Source of the DNA: Calvatia gigantea
Lineage: Eukaryota > Basidiomycota > Agaricomycetes > Agaricales > Lycoperdaceae
NCBI GenBank assembly: GCA_025093985.1
Contig: JACAAK010000002.1
Span: 2,604,001 to 2,668,000, forward strand
Direction of reading: 5' to 3'
DNA length: 64,000 bases
The notes under the pieces are model-generated. The model searched no databases. It saw only the letters and a list, made by a program, of their open reading frames with translations, and was not told the origin of the DNA. This document shows positions 39,401-49,781 of the stretch, in pieces (position 1 is the first letter of the stretch; every line of letters begins with the position of its first letter). The position numbers and the translations under genes are program-made.

Positions 39401-41857
39401 TCTAACGTATGGCACAGATGATACGTATCCAACTTCTACTGGTTCCGATGATCTCGAAACCTCTGGCCCGCCTGGCTCTCTTGCAGAACATCTGCAGAAG
39501 CACATGCGGACCGGGGGCAAACCCCTGCCTCCCATCAACGATAGCCCTGCCTCGGAGTCTTCTAAGCCGCTCCCCGAAGAACCGTCTGTTGACGATATAG
39601 ATGCAACAGCAGCATCCCCTCCCCCCCCTCCCCCCCCTCCCCCGCCGCCACCGCCACCGCCGCCCCCACCATCCAGCGGTAAATTAGGAACACCCCCGCC
39701 ACCCCCCCCTCCACCACCTCCGCCGCCCCCGGGATTTGGGAAGATCCCTTTGCCGCCTTTGGTTGGTGCCTCGCCTTCACCGCCTCCTCCCCCACCTCCT
39801 CCTCTGTCTCGCCCGGGCTCAAATCCGAGCACTGCTCCTAATTCCGCGCGCACTTCCTTCCTCGGATCTAATTTTAATGCATTACTTGCCGCTCGCAAGG
39901 AGATGCCACTCACGCCTGGTGTCAAGATGAAGCAACTACAATGGGATAAACTCCCGCAGCAGCAGGTTTCGAAGACGCTATGGAAGGATGATGAGCCTGA
40001 AAAAGAGAAAGAGATGTTGGAGAAATTGAAGATGGACGGCGTCTGGAGTGAAATGGAGGATGACTTCAAGGCGAAGCAGTTGGTTATCAACCTAATGGCA
40101 AGGCAGAAACGGGCAGAACTTAAAAGTGTGTTGGACCCACAAACGAAGAAGCGTGTCGGTGAGTGCAACCTCGATGCTGGATTTGCCGGTCGCTAACCCA
40201 TCGTACCCCAGAAATCCTTATTCAGCGGGTTAGGAAACTGGAACCCGAGGAAGTCGCAAGGCGTATACAACAGTTCGACCAGGAGATTTGCACTTCCGTT
40301 TTTCTTAGTGAACTTAAATCCATCCTTCCATCGCCAGAACAAGTTGGTAAACTTAACGTATATCGCAACGCGCCACCAGAAGAGCTAGCTGAGCTGCATC
40401 CTTCCGACCGTTTGATGGTTAGATTGATCCAAATTGACCGCCTCGCTCCTCGTATAGAGGGTATGTTGTATAAAGTTGCCTTTGACGAGACCTGGTCGTT
40501 GCTGGATGACGTGGGTTGTTTCGATTGGAACCTGTTCAGAAACTGACGAAAAAGTTATCAGGGTGCCAGGAGATTATCCGAGGCCGGAAATTCCCTTCTC
40601 GACGCTAAACAATTCAAGGAACTTCTGAGCGTAAGTTGGATTGGCCCGAATTTTATAGCCGTTTTACTTATCACATAGGGCAGCTCATCCTTCTGATTGG
40701 TAACTACATGAACGGGACGGGTATTAAGGGTGGTGCATTTGGTTTCCGTGTGAGCAGTATTAACAAGGTTTGTTGTGGCTCCTGGGCGTCAAGACGAATC
40801 ATTGACTATCTCTTCACAGTTGGTCGACACCAAGTCCGTCAATAACACGACACTGCTACACTTTGTGGAGAAAACTGTCTTGAGACATTTCCCAGACATG
40901 GAAGAGTTCTTGAATGAACTGGAGAAGCCCGCAGAGGCATATCGGGGTGAGCCCGATCCTTGTTGTTCCTTTTAGTGCATTAACCGACATATTTTCCAGT
41001 GAACTTGCAGGATATCCGGAAGGGGTTATCAGAGTTGCGGGAAGGCTTGAAGCGTATTCGCACAGAACTCACGGAACACTTTGCCGACCCAGAGTCGAAC
41101 GACAAGTATGGCGTACAAATGTGGGCGTTCGTCGGGAGGGCAACTGAGCAGGTGGAAGATCTTACGGATGATGTTCGCAACGCCGAAACTATGTTCACCG
41201 ACGCAATTAGCTACTACGGCGAGGAGGACAAGAACATGTCCTCGTCCGAGTTCTATGGCATATTCAAAACATTTGTTACCTCCTACAAGGTAAGATAAGC
41301 TTCTTGACTTCTAATCACTTTACGCTCACATTTCTTGTGCAGAAATGCAAAGCAGGACAACCAAACTGCTCTGGAAGAAAAGCTAGCTGTTGAAAAGCGC
41401 AAACAGGCTATGGAAGAAACGAAATCCCAACGCCAGAAAGCCATGGAATCTTCGGCCATCGACGAAGAGTCAAATGCTGTTCTTGATAACCTGCTGCAGA
41501 AGCTGAGGAACGGCGAATCCATCCGCAAAAACAAGAAACCCGGCCGCCAGGGCAAGCCACGCCCATCTGCGCCTGTAACCCTCAACTTGGAGAACGGGAA
41601 TCCAAACAGGAGACGCTGCAGATGTCGCTCGAGATATGTTAGCGCGCCTTCAATCGGACGGGTTTGTTACGGCCCCATCGCCATTACCTTCCAAAGGATC
41701 TTCTCAGCGACGGGAGCGGCGGAGAAGGGAAAGGCCTTCATTGCATGGCGAGCGCGAGATTCCACCCTCGCCGTTAGCTATTGAGATACTGGACGTCAAC
41801 GAAGAGTCAGCCTCAGAAGCCCAAGCCTCGGACGATTCGGTCCCCCCATCATCGTGA
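36462..41857 (+). CDS. Diaphanous-related formin (Bni1/SepA/Cdc12 type)
   Basis: Actin nucleator/elongator for polarised growth and cytokinesis, controlled by Rho GTPases. It starts MDTIFGRKKSRPRQSSVSGQ. The GTPase-binding/FH3 region includes FENVRRTRDFPNLPRDLTID and SWVKSFVAMQGASALAQTLA, followed by helices and a coiled coil (VVELEAAEAKALAVRLKLEK). FH1 is a run of Pro blocks at about 39615-39830. FH2 begins PLTPGVKMKQLQWDKLP and contains ILLIGNYMNGTGIKGGAFGF and VDTKSVNNTTLLHFVEKTVL. A DAD-like segment (ARDMLARLQSDG then RRERRRRERP) precedes the stop. Between about 36655 and 36775 the reading frame must shift by one position; no ordinary short GT-AG intron explains this (see findings). The rest joins through normal introns. 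Confidence 0.94.
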
Positions 41858-42173
41858 TTACTTTTGCCACTGGGTGGCATGCATTGAGCCGGATTGTTAT
41901 GTAGATTATCTTATTTGTATTGCATTTGCTTTCTTCATCGACACATCCAGTCATTATTGTACTACGGACGCACTCTCAACATGGACCATTTCTAATGATG
42001 TAAAAAGGGTATCGCCTGCGGCGATATAAGTAGTGAGCGCTGTTGCGGAGTGCCAAGTCCATCACAAAGGCTTGGTTGGTAACAGATGTATTATTTTCTC
42101 AGCCTCTCTTACATTCCAACCACACGCTACTTTGAAAGAACTTTTACTTAACATTCCACACACTCCTTCTACC
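41858..42173. other. Intergenic region between formin and PEBP-like gene
   Basis: 316 bp, AT-rich with pyrimidine stretches near 42110-42170. It holds the formin 3' UTR and the PEBP-like promoter; no gene seen. Confidence 0.5.
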
Positions 42174-43335
42174 ATGCACGCCTGGGCCCTCCTCGCTTCT
42201 GTCGCCTTGCCCCTCGTTGCCGCCCAGTCCAATGGAGACATTGACTTGGGACTCAAAGCTATCAAGGCCCATTTCAACCAATCACACGTTGTCCCCGACT
42301 TTCTAGCCACTTTCGATCCCAAGGCTATCCTTGACATCAACTACGGTATGTAGAGGAAGTTATTGAAAAAAATGCATGACTCAAGCACAACAACAGGGAC
42401 GGGAAACATCCAACCAGGTCAAAAGTTCACCATTGCACGTATGTCCCGTCTAGCAGCTAACCACGCACAATTGGTTTTCTGATTTTCGCTCTCGACACTG
42501 TTGCAGAGGTCGGGTCCGCACCTACTTTGACCGTCCATGGATCAACCGCGTTGAGCGGCCAATATACCCTTGCCATGATGGACGCGGAAGTGCCAGGTGC
42601 TAAACTCCCTGAGGGCACGAATCGCCACTGGCTTGTCACCGGTGTCACCATTGGTCAAGGTCAGCGTAACAAATTATGGCTGCCGCGTTTCATCTCCTGA
42701 TTTGCCGACTGCATTGACAGATTCAACGATTAACAACGCGACAGCCACGGCCATTTCCCAATATTTTGGCCCGGGGCCTGCGGCAGGTTCTGGTCCTCAC
42801 CGGTCAGTTTAATCACGCCTTTAATCCTGTGTGTTGGTCACACTTTCCCCCAGCTATGTTCTCTTGGTCTATTCGCAGTCATCCAACTTTGCTCCTCCTG
42901 CTGAATTCCAGCCTGGCTTGGGTGTTGCCCGCATGGATTGGAACGCTTTTGTGACCGTAAGTTAACAATTTGAATGTTCGTCTGTTCTTTTTTGATCCGT
43001 CACATACAGAATTCCCACCTCGGTGACCTCGTTGCGGTAAGTAAAACCATATTTTGGCTGTTGCATTTGCTCGGGTTCATCCTTGACATATTCCTTCGCA
43101 GGCAAACTATATTCAAGTCGAAGAAGGAACCGCCACTGTGTCGGTTGCCTCTACCGCACCTGTTGTGACTTCTACACTAGCTCCTGCTTCCACGACTTCA
43201 GGCTCGGCCCCTGCCAGTTCCTCCACCCGTCCCAGCGGCAATCAACCCAATGGTGCCATGGGCTTGAGTGTTTATGGTCCCATGGCCATAGGCTTGACCA
43301 CTTTTTCCGCCTTCTTCCTTGCCCAGATAGCTTAG
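42174..43335 (+). CDS. Secreted, probably GPI-anchored PEBP-like protein
   Basis: Phosphatidylethanolamine-binding-protein fold at the cell surface; function unknown. Signal peptide MHAWALLASVALPLVAA followed by QSNGDIDL. PEBP core: GQKFTIAQVGSAPTLTV, YTLAMMDAEVPGAKLPEGTN (the family's D-P-D-x-P position reads MMDAEVP) and RHWLVTGVTI, then GPGPAAGSGPHRYVLLVYSQ, the conserved GPxPPxGxHRY block. After the fold come a Ser/Thr/Pro-rich linker and a C-terminal hydrophobic tail (VYGPMAIGLTTFSAFFLAQI) preceded by small residues, as in GPI-anchor signals. Six or more short introns. It is similar to other secreted fungal PEBP proteins with an anchor. Confidence 0.85.
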
Positions 43336-43577
43336 TATGCCTTGTGAATACCAGTCCTTCGTTGTGTGGCCGGCTTTGCTTATGGACAATAATGTATTGA
43401 TGTTATAATGTCGGGCCTCGGGAGGAGCAGCGGCCGTGTGCCGTTTTCATAGAGAAAAAGCTCCGAATGATATATATTAAACCAAGAAGTTGAAAGCCAC
43501 AGCAACATATACAAGAAGTAACAGAGATGCAAACCAGGAAAAATAGCAGTATTAAAAATTTAGGATCCCTCAGCGCT

Positions 43578-46455
43578 TCAACTTCCATAGCGTTCGCGAG
43601 CCTAACGTGAACAAGCAGAGTTGAGAATATCATTTGGGATTTGCATGACCAGGAATATGCCTCTAGAACTCCGGTTGCACCACTTACCGCTTCCTGGGCT
43701 TGCTGAACATATCCAGAGTAACCTTCAGAAAACTTCCCAATTTCTCTGGCCTTGGCAGCTCCGAGGCCAACGCCTTGCGCGTACACCGCGGTCACTCTGG
43801 CGTGCATGGTAAGGAGGCTGTGAAACTAGAAATAAGGACCGCTCACATTGGGTCTTTTCGGCCATCCTCATCCGTTCCAAGGCCCGTACCTTCTTTCCAC
43901 CCCATCATCTTCAATAGTTTGTTACCGACGTTATTAGAGTCCTCGCCTGGATTCAAATGTGCCGGAGGTGGAGAAGGAGCCGGTGGACCTTCAGACTGAC
44001 GTTTCTTGTTCGGCTTGCCTGCGCCTCCCTCAGGAAGCGGCGCTTCCGGTTGGTTGAACAAAGTGCGACGCTCCAGAGCCCGATCGCGATATTTTGGTTG
44101 TTCACTGGCCTTCCTTGTTTGGGCCTTCTGGCGAGCTAGCTCTCGGAGATTCGAATCCTTGTAATTTTTCTGTGTATCCCAGAGGCACGATGAAAAGGAA
44201 AATGGTTTCCCGTATAAGTGGGCGGGATAGAACAAAACACAACGTCAGCTTGATATGGTTGCGGTGGAAAACAACACTGAGATTGCGAGCCTTATGCAAA
44301 TCAGACTCCTTGTTATGTCGCTTTAGCTGGTCCAAGGTCTTGAACTGACGTGCGCAGAGCAAGCACATCAAAGCAGCGACATCAGAGAATTCAAATTCGG
44401 CCTCTGGAGGTGGTGGGGTTGGTGTGGACGATGCCTTGACCGGCACAGTGCTTGAAGTAGACGGGGCCTGCATATGTGATAGGCGCAATAAGAACCAATG
44501 TCCCACGACTTTTGACGCAATCCAAAGAAGACGGTCACCAGAACGGTCGAGCTATTCCCATCATGCGCTAGTTCTTCTTGTGCTTGGTTCCATTTATTGA
44601 TATTATTGACAGTCTAGGTTTCATTGACACGATTAACGGACAGTCAACGGGTAGTAATTGAGACTTACCTTCTTACTAGCAATTAAGGGCGCAACTTTCT
44701 TCACCTGGTGGGCTGTTTCGCGCATTTCAGCGGAGGCTTTTACAGGCTAAAGTCAGATAATACCTTTGAGGGGATTGGCTGGGGTCTCCTCAGTAGTTTC
44801 TGGTAAGGCGCTGTCTTCACCATCATCCATGGAGAGAAGAGCCGGTTTTGCTGGACCTGGATCAAGATTTGGTTCTTCGAACGTCAAGAATTGGACGTCG
44901 GTTACAACTCACCAGCGCTCAACTTGACGGGACCTTTGCTAAAGTTCAGGGTCACAGGTTTGTCCGAGACAGGAAGAGCCGAGGGTGCAGCCGGTCCCTC
45001 CTTCGTGGAGCCTTCATCCGTGATAAACAACCAACTGATAGCTGGGTGAATCAAATCTTACTTTTGACCTTCTTCTTCTTTTCCTTCTCTTTTTCTTTGT
45101 CCTTCTCGGTATTGGATGCGGAATGCGCAGTTTCATCCACCTGAAACTCCAGGACAGCTACTGTGGCACTTTCGTCCCAATATCGAACCCACGTTCCTTC
45201 AGCGCCACCCAAACTGAGAGATGAAGGAATGCACGCTTCATCTCGTGACAAGAAGTCAGTAACGGCTTGGAAAGAGTAGGGATGAGCGAATGAAGCCGCA
45301 ACAGGCCGGTCGGAAATTCGGAAGCCGTTTGGGTGAACTTGAGGTGACATGGTCGCAGCGAGGACAGCAGAAGCCGACTGAGCACCAATTAGCCAACGGT
45401 CACGATGTCAAGAAAGCTATATTATACCTGAACGTCAACAAATTCCACAAAGGCAAACCCAAAGCTCGCCATTGTGATCTTGTCCTTGATGAGAATGATC
45501 CGCTTCATGCCGGTTGCACCCCGCTTATTCAGGCCCGAAGAGTAGAGCATCGCTTGATGAATCGCCTGTGGACCAGAGAGGGGGTCTAAGCCTCGGAACA
45601 GTAGAACAGGCGCTTGAGTGGTTCCAATGTCACGAGTACCATCGTTGGTGTTAGCACGGTTGAACCGTCGATCGTGGTGGGAAGCGCTCTGCGAGTAATC
45701 AATTTTGACTCGGCGACCATTATGAGGAACCCCCGTTTCAAGTGCCTTATAGAAGGCAGCGGTTGCTGAAGCTCCATGGGAAGCAGGTGGGGGGATTTGA
45801 ATGAAGGGGAAAAGCGGGTCCACGAACGCTCGGGCGTGCTCCACGCTAGTGAATTGTGCAAAGCCAAAACCCTTGGAGAGACCTTTGAAAATTCACGGCG
45901 ATAACGTCAATTAATGCGCAAAGACAAAGGGTAATGTGCAAGTGCCTGTTGTTCTTTCTCGGATGATTGTAACGGTTTCGATGCTACAACCCTGCGATAC
46001 GAGGTATGCTTGGAGCTGGGAGGCAAATGAGCAAAAGATTGACAGAAATACTAGCAAGACGAACATCTGCTTCACTAAAGTCTGGATCAAAACCAAGAAA
46101 TATAACATGGGGGCTTGGTTCAGAGGGAACGAGACGCTTCTTGGTAAAGCCGCCGCCACCCCCTCGATGACGGTCTTCTTGGCCGTAGTCTTGATAATCA
46201 TTCTTATGATGATAGTAACCTGAGCTATTTGCATTGTCGTCATACGCAGAGGAGGAACCAGTGTACTTGAAATTAATGTTTAATAAGCAGCATGGGTGAA
46301 GGAATGAGTCTACGCACTCCGTTATTGAATTTCCGCCTTTTGCCCTCTCCGGAGTAATCATCGTCCCGTCCACGAGTACTTCCACGCTGTTCGCCACCCC
46401 AGGCGTTGTCATTCCAGGAGTCCTTGCCCCTGTCCCATTCGCGGTTGTAGGCCAT
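43578..46455 (-). CDS. RNA-binding protein with RRMs, C2H2 finger and G-patch (RBM5/RBM10-like)
   Basis: Probable nuclear splicing regulator. The N-terminus MAYNREWDRGKDSWNDNAWG is Arg/Gly/Asp-rich. The first RRM starts SPHVIFLGFDPDFSEADLQA with RNP1 GLSKGFGFAQFTSVEHA; the second starts PVLLFRGLDPLSG with RNP1 SFGFAFVEFVD. A charged Lys/Glu run and a C2H2-like motif follow (ALMCLLCARQFKTLDQLKRH then NKESDLH). The G-patch reads NVGNKLLKMMGWKEGTGLGT and continues AVYAQGVGLG. The last exon ends ARERYGS. The order RRM-RRM-C2H2-G-patch matches RBM5/RBM10; I see no RanBP2 finger or clear OCRE. Many short introns. It diverges from NDUFB4 with 95 bp between starts. Confidence 0.85.
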
Positions 46456-46550
46456 GGAATGAGGACGTTGGGCGATGGTGGGTGTCAAATGGAAAGAGTG
46501 ATGTAAACAAAGGACCAAACAAACAACTGCCCTCTTCATCCTTCACCACT
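46456..46550. promoter_or_regulatory. 95-bp bidirectional promoter, RBM5/10-like and NDUFB4 genes
   Basis: The start codons of two divergent genes lie 95 bp apart, so at least part of the promoter is shared. Confidence 0.5.
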
Positions 46551-46988
46551 ATGGGACACGGTGAGTACACATCCCTCCTCCAAGCCTACCCGATACTCAC
46601 CATGCATCATTTAGGACTTATCAAGGTAACGTATATCCCTATGTCTGGTCAATAAAATGTTTATGTTCCCGTACAGGAAGATCCCGCTATTGAGCGGTTC
46701 AACACTATGGTAATCTCACTCACTCCGTGACTTGGCAATTTGGTGAATATCTGGCAGCGTGAAACCACATACTTAAGATTTAGGTGGACACCAGGCACAG
46801 TCCGTGTAGCAGTGCTAGGTTTTATAGCCGTGCCAGCTGCATTTTACTGCCTTGCAGACAGATACCATGTTCGTCCGACCCGCTTACTTCCGAATTCATG
46901 TCAGTTGCTTACACTCAATTAGCTCCGGTGGGATTGGGTAGGAAAACGCCGGGGACAGCCTCTAGATACTGCCGCAGCAAATTCATAG
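46551..46988 (+). CDS. NADH:ubiquinone oxidoreductase B15 subunit (NDUFB4-like)
   Basis: Accessory single-pass subunit of mitochondrial complex I, membrane arm. It is encoded by five small exons: MGH, GLIK, EDPAIERFNTM, then RETTYLRFRWTPGTVRVAVL with the helix GFIAVPAAFYCLADRYH, and finally LRWDWVGKRRGQPLDTAAAN. The W-D-W-x-G-K-R-x-G block after the helix is the family mark. The last exon (after an intron with donor GTTCGT and acceptor AATTAG) is needed to obtain it. About 80 residues, normal for fungal homologues. It converges on COQ7, with 112 bp between stops. Confidence 0.85.
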
Positions 46989-47100
46989 TAACTTACTCAC
47001 AGTGATTCACCGGTGTAATGTCATTCTCTCGGGCTATTTACCTTCCAGCATATTATGATTGATTGGCCGGCTAAAATACATTAAGGGAAAAGTTATTGGC

Positions 47101-47992
47101 CTAAACTCGTTTGCACAGTTCTATTGCAATTTTGCAGCCTAAACCAATTACACTACTGAGCAAAGCATGCGCCGGCGCGCGCTGGGAGAAGTTGTCAACT
47201 GCAATATCAAGGTGCTCAAGTTCATCATCACGGAATTCCGTGATAACTTCCCGAAGCAGAGGCACGCTTGGATGATCCTCTGGCAGTGACTCTATCTCTT
47301 TGAGTTGACTGCAAAAGTGGGCTGAGAAAACATCACAACACCTTGGAATAACTTACTCGTCGTAGTGTTCACCGATTACAGTCTCAACAGCCTCTGTGCA
47401 GGCCATGGCAGCCTCTCGACCCATGAGTGCAGTGACCGCACCTAGGCCAAAACCTGCTACTTTGGCCACGTCTGTAAGCAAAGTTGGTCGAACTCTGTGC
47501 TGCACCTGAAGTTTATCCATCACTGCCAGATGTTTCTTTTCTTGATCCCACATCTCCTACACTAGTTGGTTAATGGGAATTACCGTTCACGAACGCAATG
47601 GTGTCATATTCACCTGCAGGAGGACATTTGTCTTGGGATCTCGACCAAGCACGGCCATCTGACCCATGTATATCCAATTCGCGGCCACCTCTCCGGCTTG
47701 GTCGACACGGAGTGCTGCATCCAATGCATTCCGTTGCTGTGGGGTTATATGCCTGGGTGTTGTCGACACAGCTGGATTCCTAGCTTGAGTAGAGTCCAAA
47801 TATATAGATGAAGCCAAAGGTCCCTGTTTCGTGGCAAGTGTGCGAGCCTGAACGAATCGAGCAAGGCCGGGTACACCTCTGGGCAGCATATATCCAGCTT
47901 CAAGCGTTCCGAGGTTTGAAGCTCTGGAGCCAGGTCTGGCAAGCGTCGCGGTCACGTGCGGTGATTGATGAGAAGTGATTGGATCGAATCAT
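47101..47992 (-). CDS. COQ7: COQ7, 5-demethoxyubiquinone hydroxylase (mitochondrial)
   Basis: Di-iron monooxygenase of ubiquinone synthesis on the matrix face of the inner membrane. The ferritin-like fold carries the metal ligands: [18 protein letters not shown] (Glu), [20 protein letters not shown] (Glu and His), [18 protein letters not shown] (Glu) and [10 protein letters not shown] (Glu and His). The protein ends IAIELCKRV. The open frame reaching 47955 begins with GTG and has an in-frame TGA upstream. A better model starts at the ATG at 47992: [12 protein letters not shown] joins, through an 82-nt intron (GTGACC...CAGAG), to [18 protein letters not shown]. That join yields an Arg-rich, acid-free mitochondrial presequence. 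Confidence 0.93.
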
Positions 47993-48048
47993 TGAAATTG
48001 AAAGAGGAAGGCACTTGACAGCTGCTGCCATCCCCAGTCCCCCTAGCT

Positions 48049-49187
48049 ATGTCTCCAACGTGAGTACATTCTACACAGCCCTATATGTGCGTCCGTGTCG
48101 TTAAGTTTGACATAGGTTCAACCCCTCAAATGCTATTGACATGACCAACGAAAGGACTTGGCCGGCCAGTCTAGGTGTGTTGGACAGCATCAAGCCAGCC
48201 ACCCGTAAAGGTTAACTCATCCAGGTCTACTCGATTGGGACTCGACCAATATTGTTTTCACAAAGCGTTCTCTCATTGAATTCCTTAAGAAAGTTTCCCT
48301 GTTATCCGATTTAGAATGGCCCACTGAACGTCCGTGCCGACAGGTACACAGGAACCACCGTCGATCCCAACTTTGGCACAATTGCTAAACTTCCACGTAA
48401 GCTCTCTTCAAAGCTTTCTTTGTTTTCTCCCCATTAACGTAGCACAGGCTATGCAAAGTTCGGCACGATCTCCCAGGCACCCCCAGCTGGAACGGACGAA
48501 TCCACAGAAGAGCCAGCCGCTACCATCACCGCTCAATGTGAACGCATATCCCCACAACGCATCCTCCCTTTGATGTTTACGTTACTTCATGACAGCCGCA
48601 TCCAACGCTGGGAATGGTTCCAAACCTTCCAGACGTGTTAGGGCTGCTCCTGGAGGTACCCACGCCGATATTTTCGGTCCTCAAGACGATGAGGATGACG
48701 CGTTGGCCAACGCCCCCCCTAGGCCGAATGAAGTCAGGCCAAACATTCAACTGCTTGAAATTATGAGCTGATGGCCATTCCGTGTTGGGTGGCAACAGGC
48801 CTCTGAAAAATCCAATTCCACGCAAGCCGCGAGTAACACAACCGCACCAGATCCCATAGAGACACCAACTTCCGGATTTAGGCCAACCAGGTGAGTTATA
48901 TTGTTCACTTGACTCGCGCAAGCCTGACTAATTTAAATCAGGCGTGTTCGGACTGGTCCAGGGGGCGCAAGCTCGATTGGCAGTATCTTTGGGAACGACG
49001 ATAACCAGGATGAGTTCAAACCCACCCGAAGGTCTGAGATTTTCTCACACCGACGCGTATTCCACACAACTGAACGTTTTGCTCAGAGTTAGGGAAGGCC
49101 CTGGCGGGCAAGACCATATCGATGGGGTAAGTTGATGTTGAAGTTGAACACCCACAACTCTCACCGCATGTTGCACAGCTCTTCTAA
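48049..49187 (+). CDS. Protein with three Jupiter/HN1-like PGG repeats
   Basis: Small (about 250 aa) hydrophilic protein of unknown function. The C-terminal half holds three similar motifs, each beginning RRVR: SRRVRAAPGGTHADIFG, TRRVRTGPGGASSIGSIFG and TRRVREGPGGQDHIDGLF at the very end. Acidic Asn/Asp/Pro-rich spacers separate them. The pattern R-V-x2-x-P-G-G-x4-5-I-F-G resembles the repeat of Jupiter/HN1 microtubule-associated proteins (RVLxPPGG...IFG). The N-terminal half (MSPTFNPSNAIDMTNERTW then SIGTRPILFSQSNGPLNVRA and YTGTTVDPNFGTIAKLPRYA) joins in frame through introns but is not recognised, and its splice model is less certain. The last introns each fall inside or beside a repeat. 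Confidence 0.6.
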
Positions 49188-49307
49188 GATGGTAGCTCAT
49201 GGTGAGGTGAAGGACACACAAACGTATCCTGGTCGTATGTATATATGTATTATGACTGTCGCTGGATGCGATTGAAACCAGTGAAAAAAAATTCGAACAG
49301 CTGTAAA

Positions 49308-49404
49308 TGGTAGCGGCGAGGTTCGAACTCGCGCGGACTTTCGCCCATTGGGAATCAAGCAATAACTTAAATCCAACGCCTTAGACCAACTCGGCCACGC
49401 TACC
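49308..49404 (-). tRNA. tRNA-Leu (anticodon UAA) with a short intron
   Basis: Minus-strand sequence starts GGTAGCG and ends CGCTACC plus discriminator A; the two 7-nt acceptor arms pair fully. D arm GCCGAGTTGGTC...GGC is leucine-like, and the T arm is GCGAG-TTCGAAC-CTCGC. A long variable arm (GGGCGAAAGTCC) marks a class II tRNA. The anticodon stem-loop TTGGA-TT-TAA-G is followed by about 12 extra nt (TTATTGCTTGAT), then CCCAA, so an intron sits directly 3' of the base after the anticodon. The top stem pair is A opposite C in this reading. Confidence 0.88.
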
Positions 49405-49781
49405 TTAGCAATGCTGGTGGTCTGTTCTTGCCTATTATATACGATGACCACGAATTGATACAGCATCTCCTTCCAAAGGGAGAATTGTGTACACCGCCTC
49501 CTAAATTAATGTTCAATGTCAGACAAAATGGTCTGACAGGAACCCGAATCCTGTAATCATTGTCATAACTAGTACTTAACCCTTATCATCACCGCATTCA
49601 AAGGATCTTATTTTGTCTTTAAGAGATCTTAACACAGCAACTCAGGTTTCAGACAATTCCATCACCCGCCCCTTATTCTGACAGAGAGTTATGGATGCCG
49701 CTTTCATCATGAGCAGCAGGTGATCCCCAACTGGCGACCCTGTAACAACCTCTCTCCCTCCACCTCCACCATTTCCTTTTG

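Noticed and set aside
39188..40168. 326-codon Gly-rich minus-strand open frame
   Set aside because: It is the antisense shadow of the Pro-rich FH1 and FH2 coding sequence of the formin; the Gly runs are complements of Pro codons.
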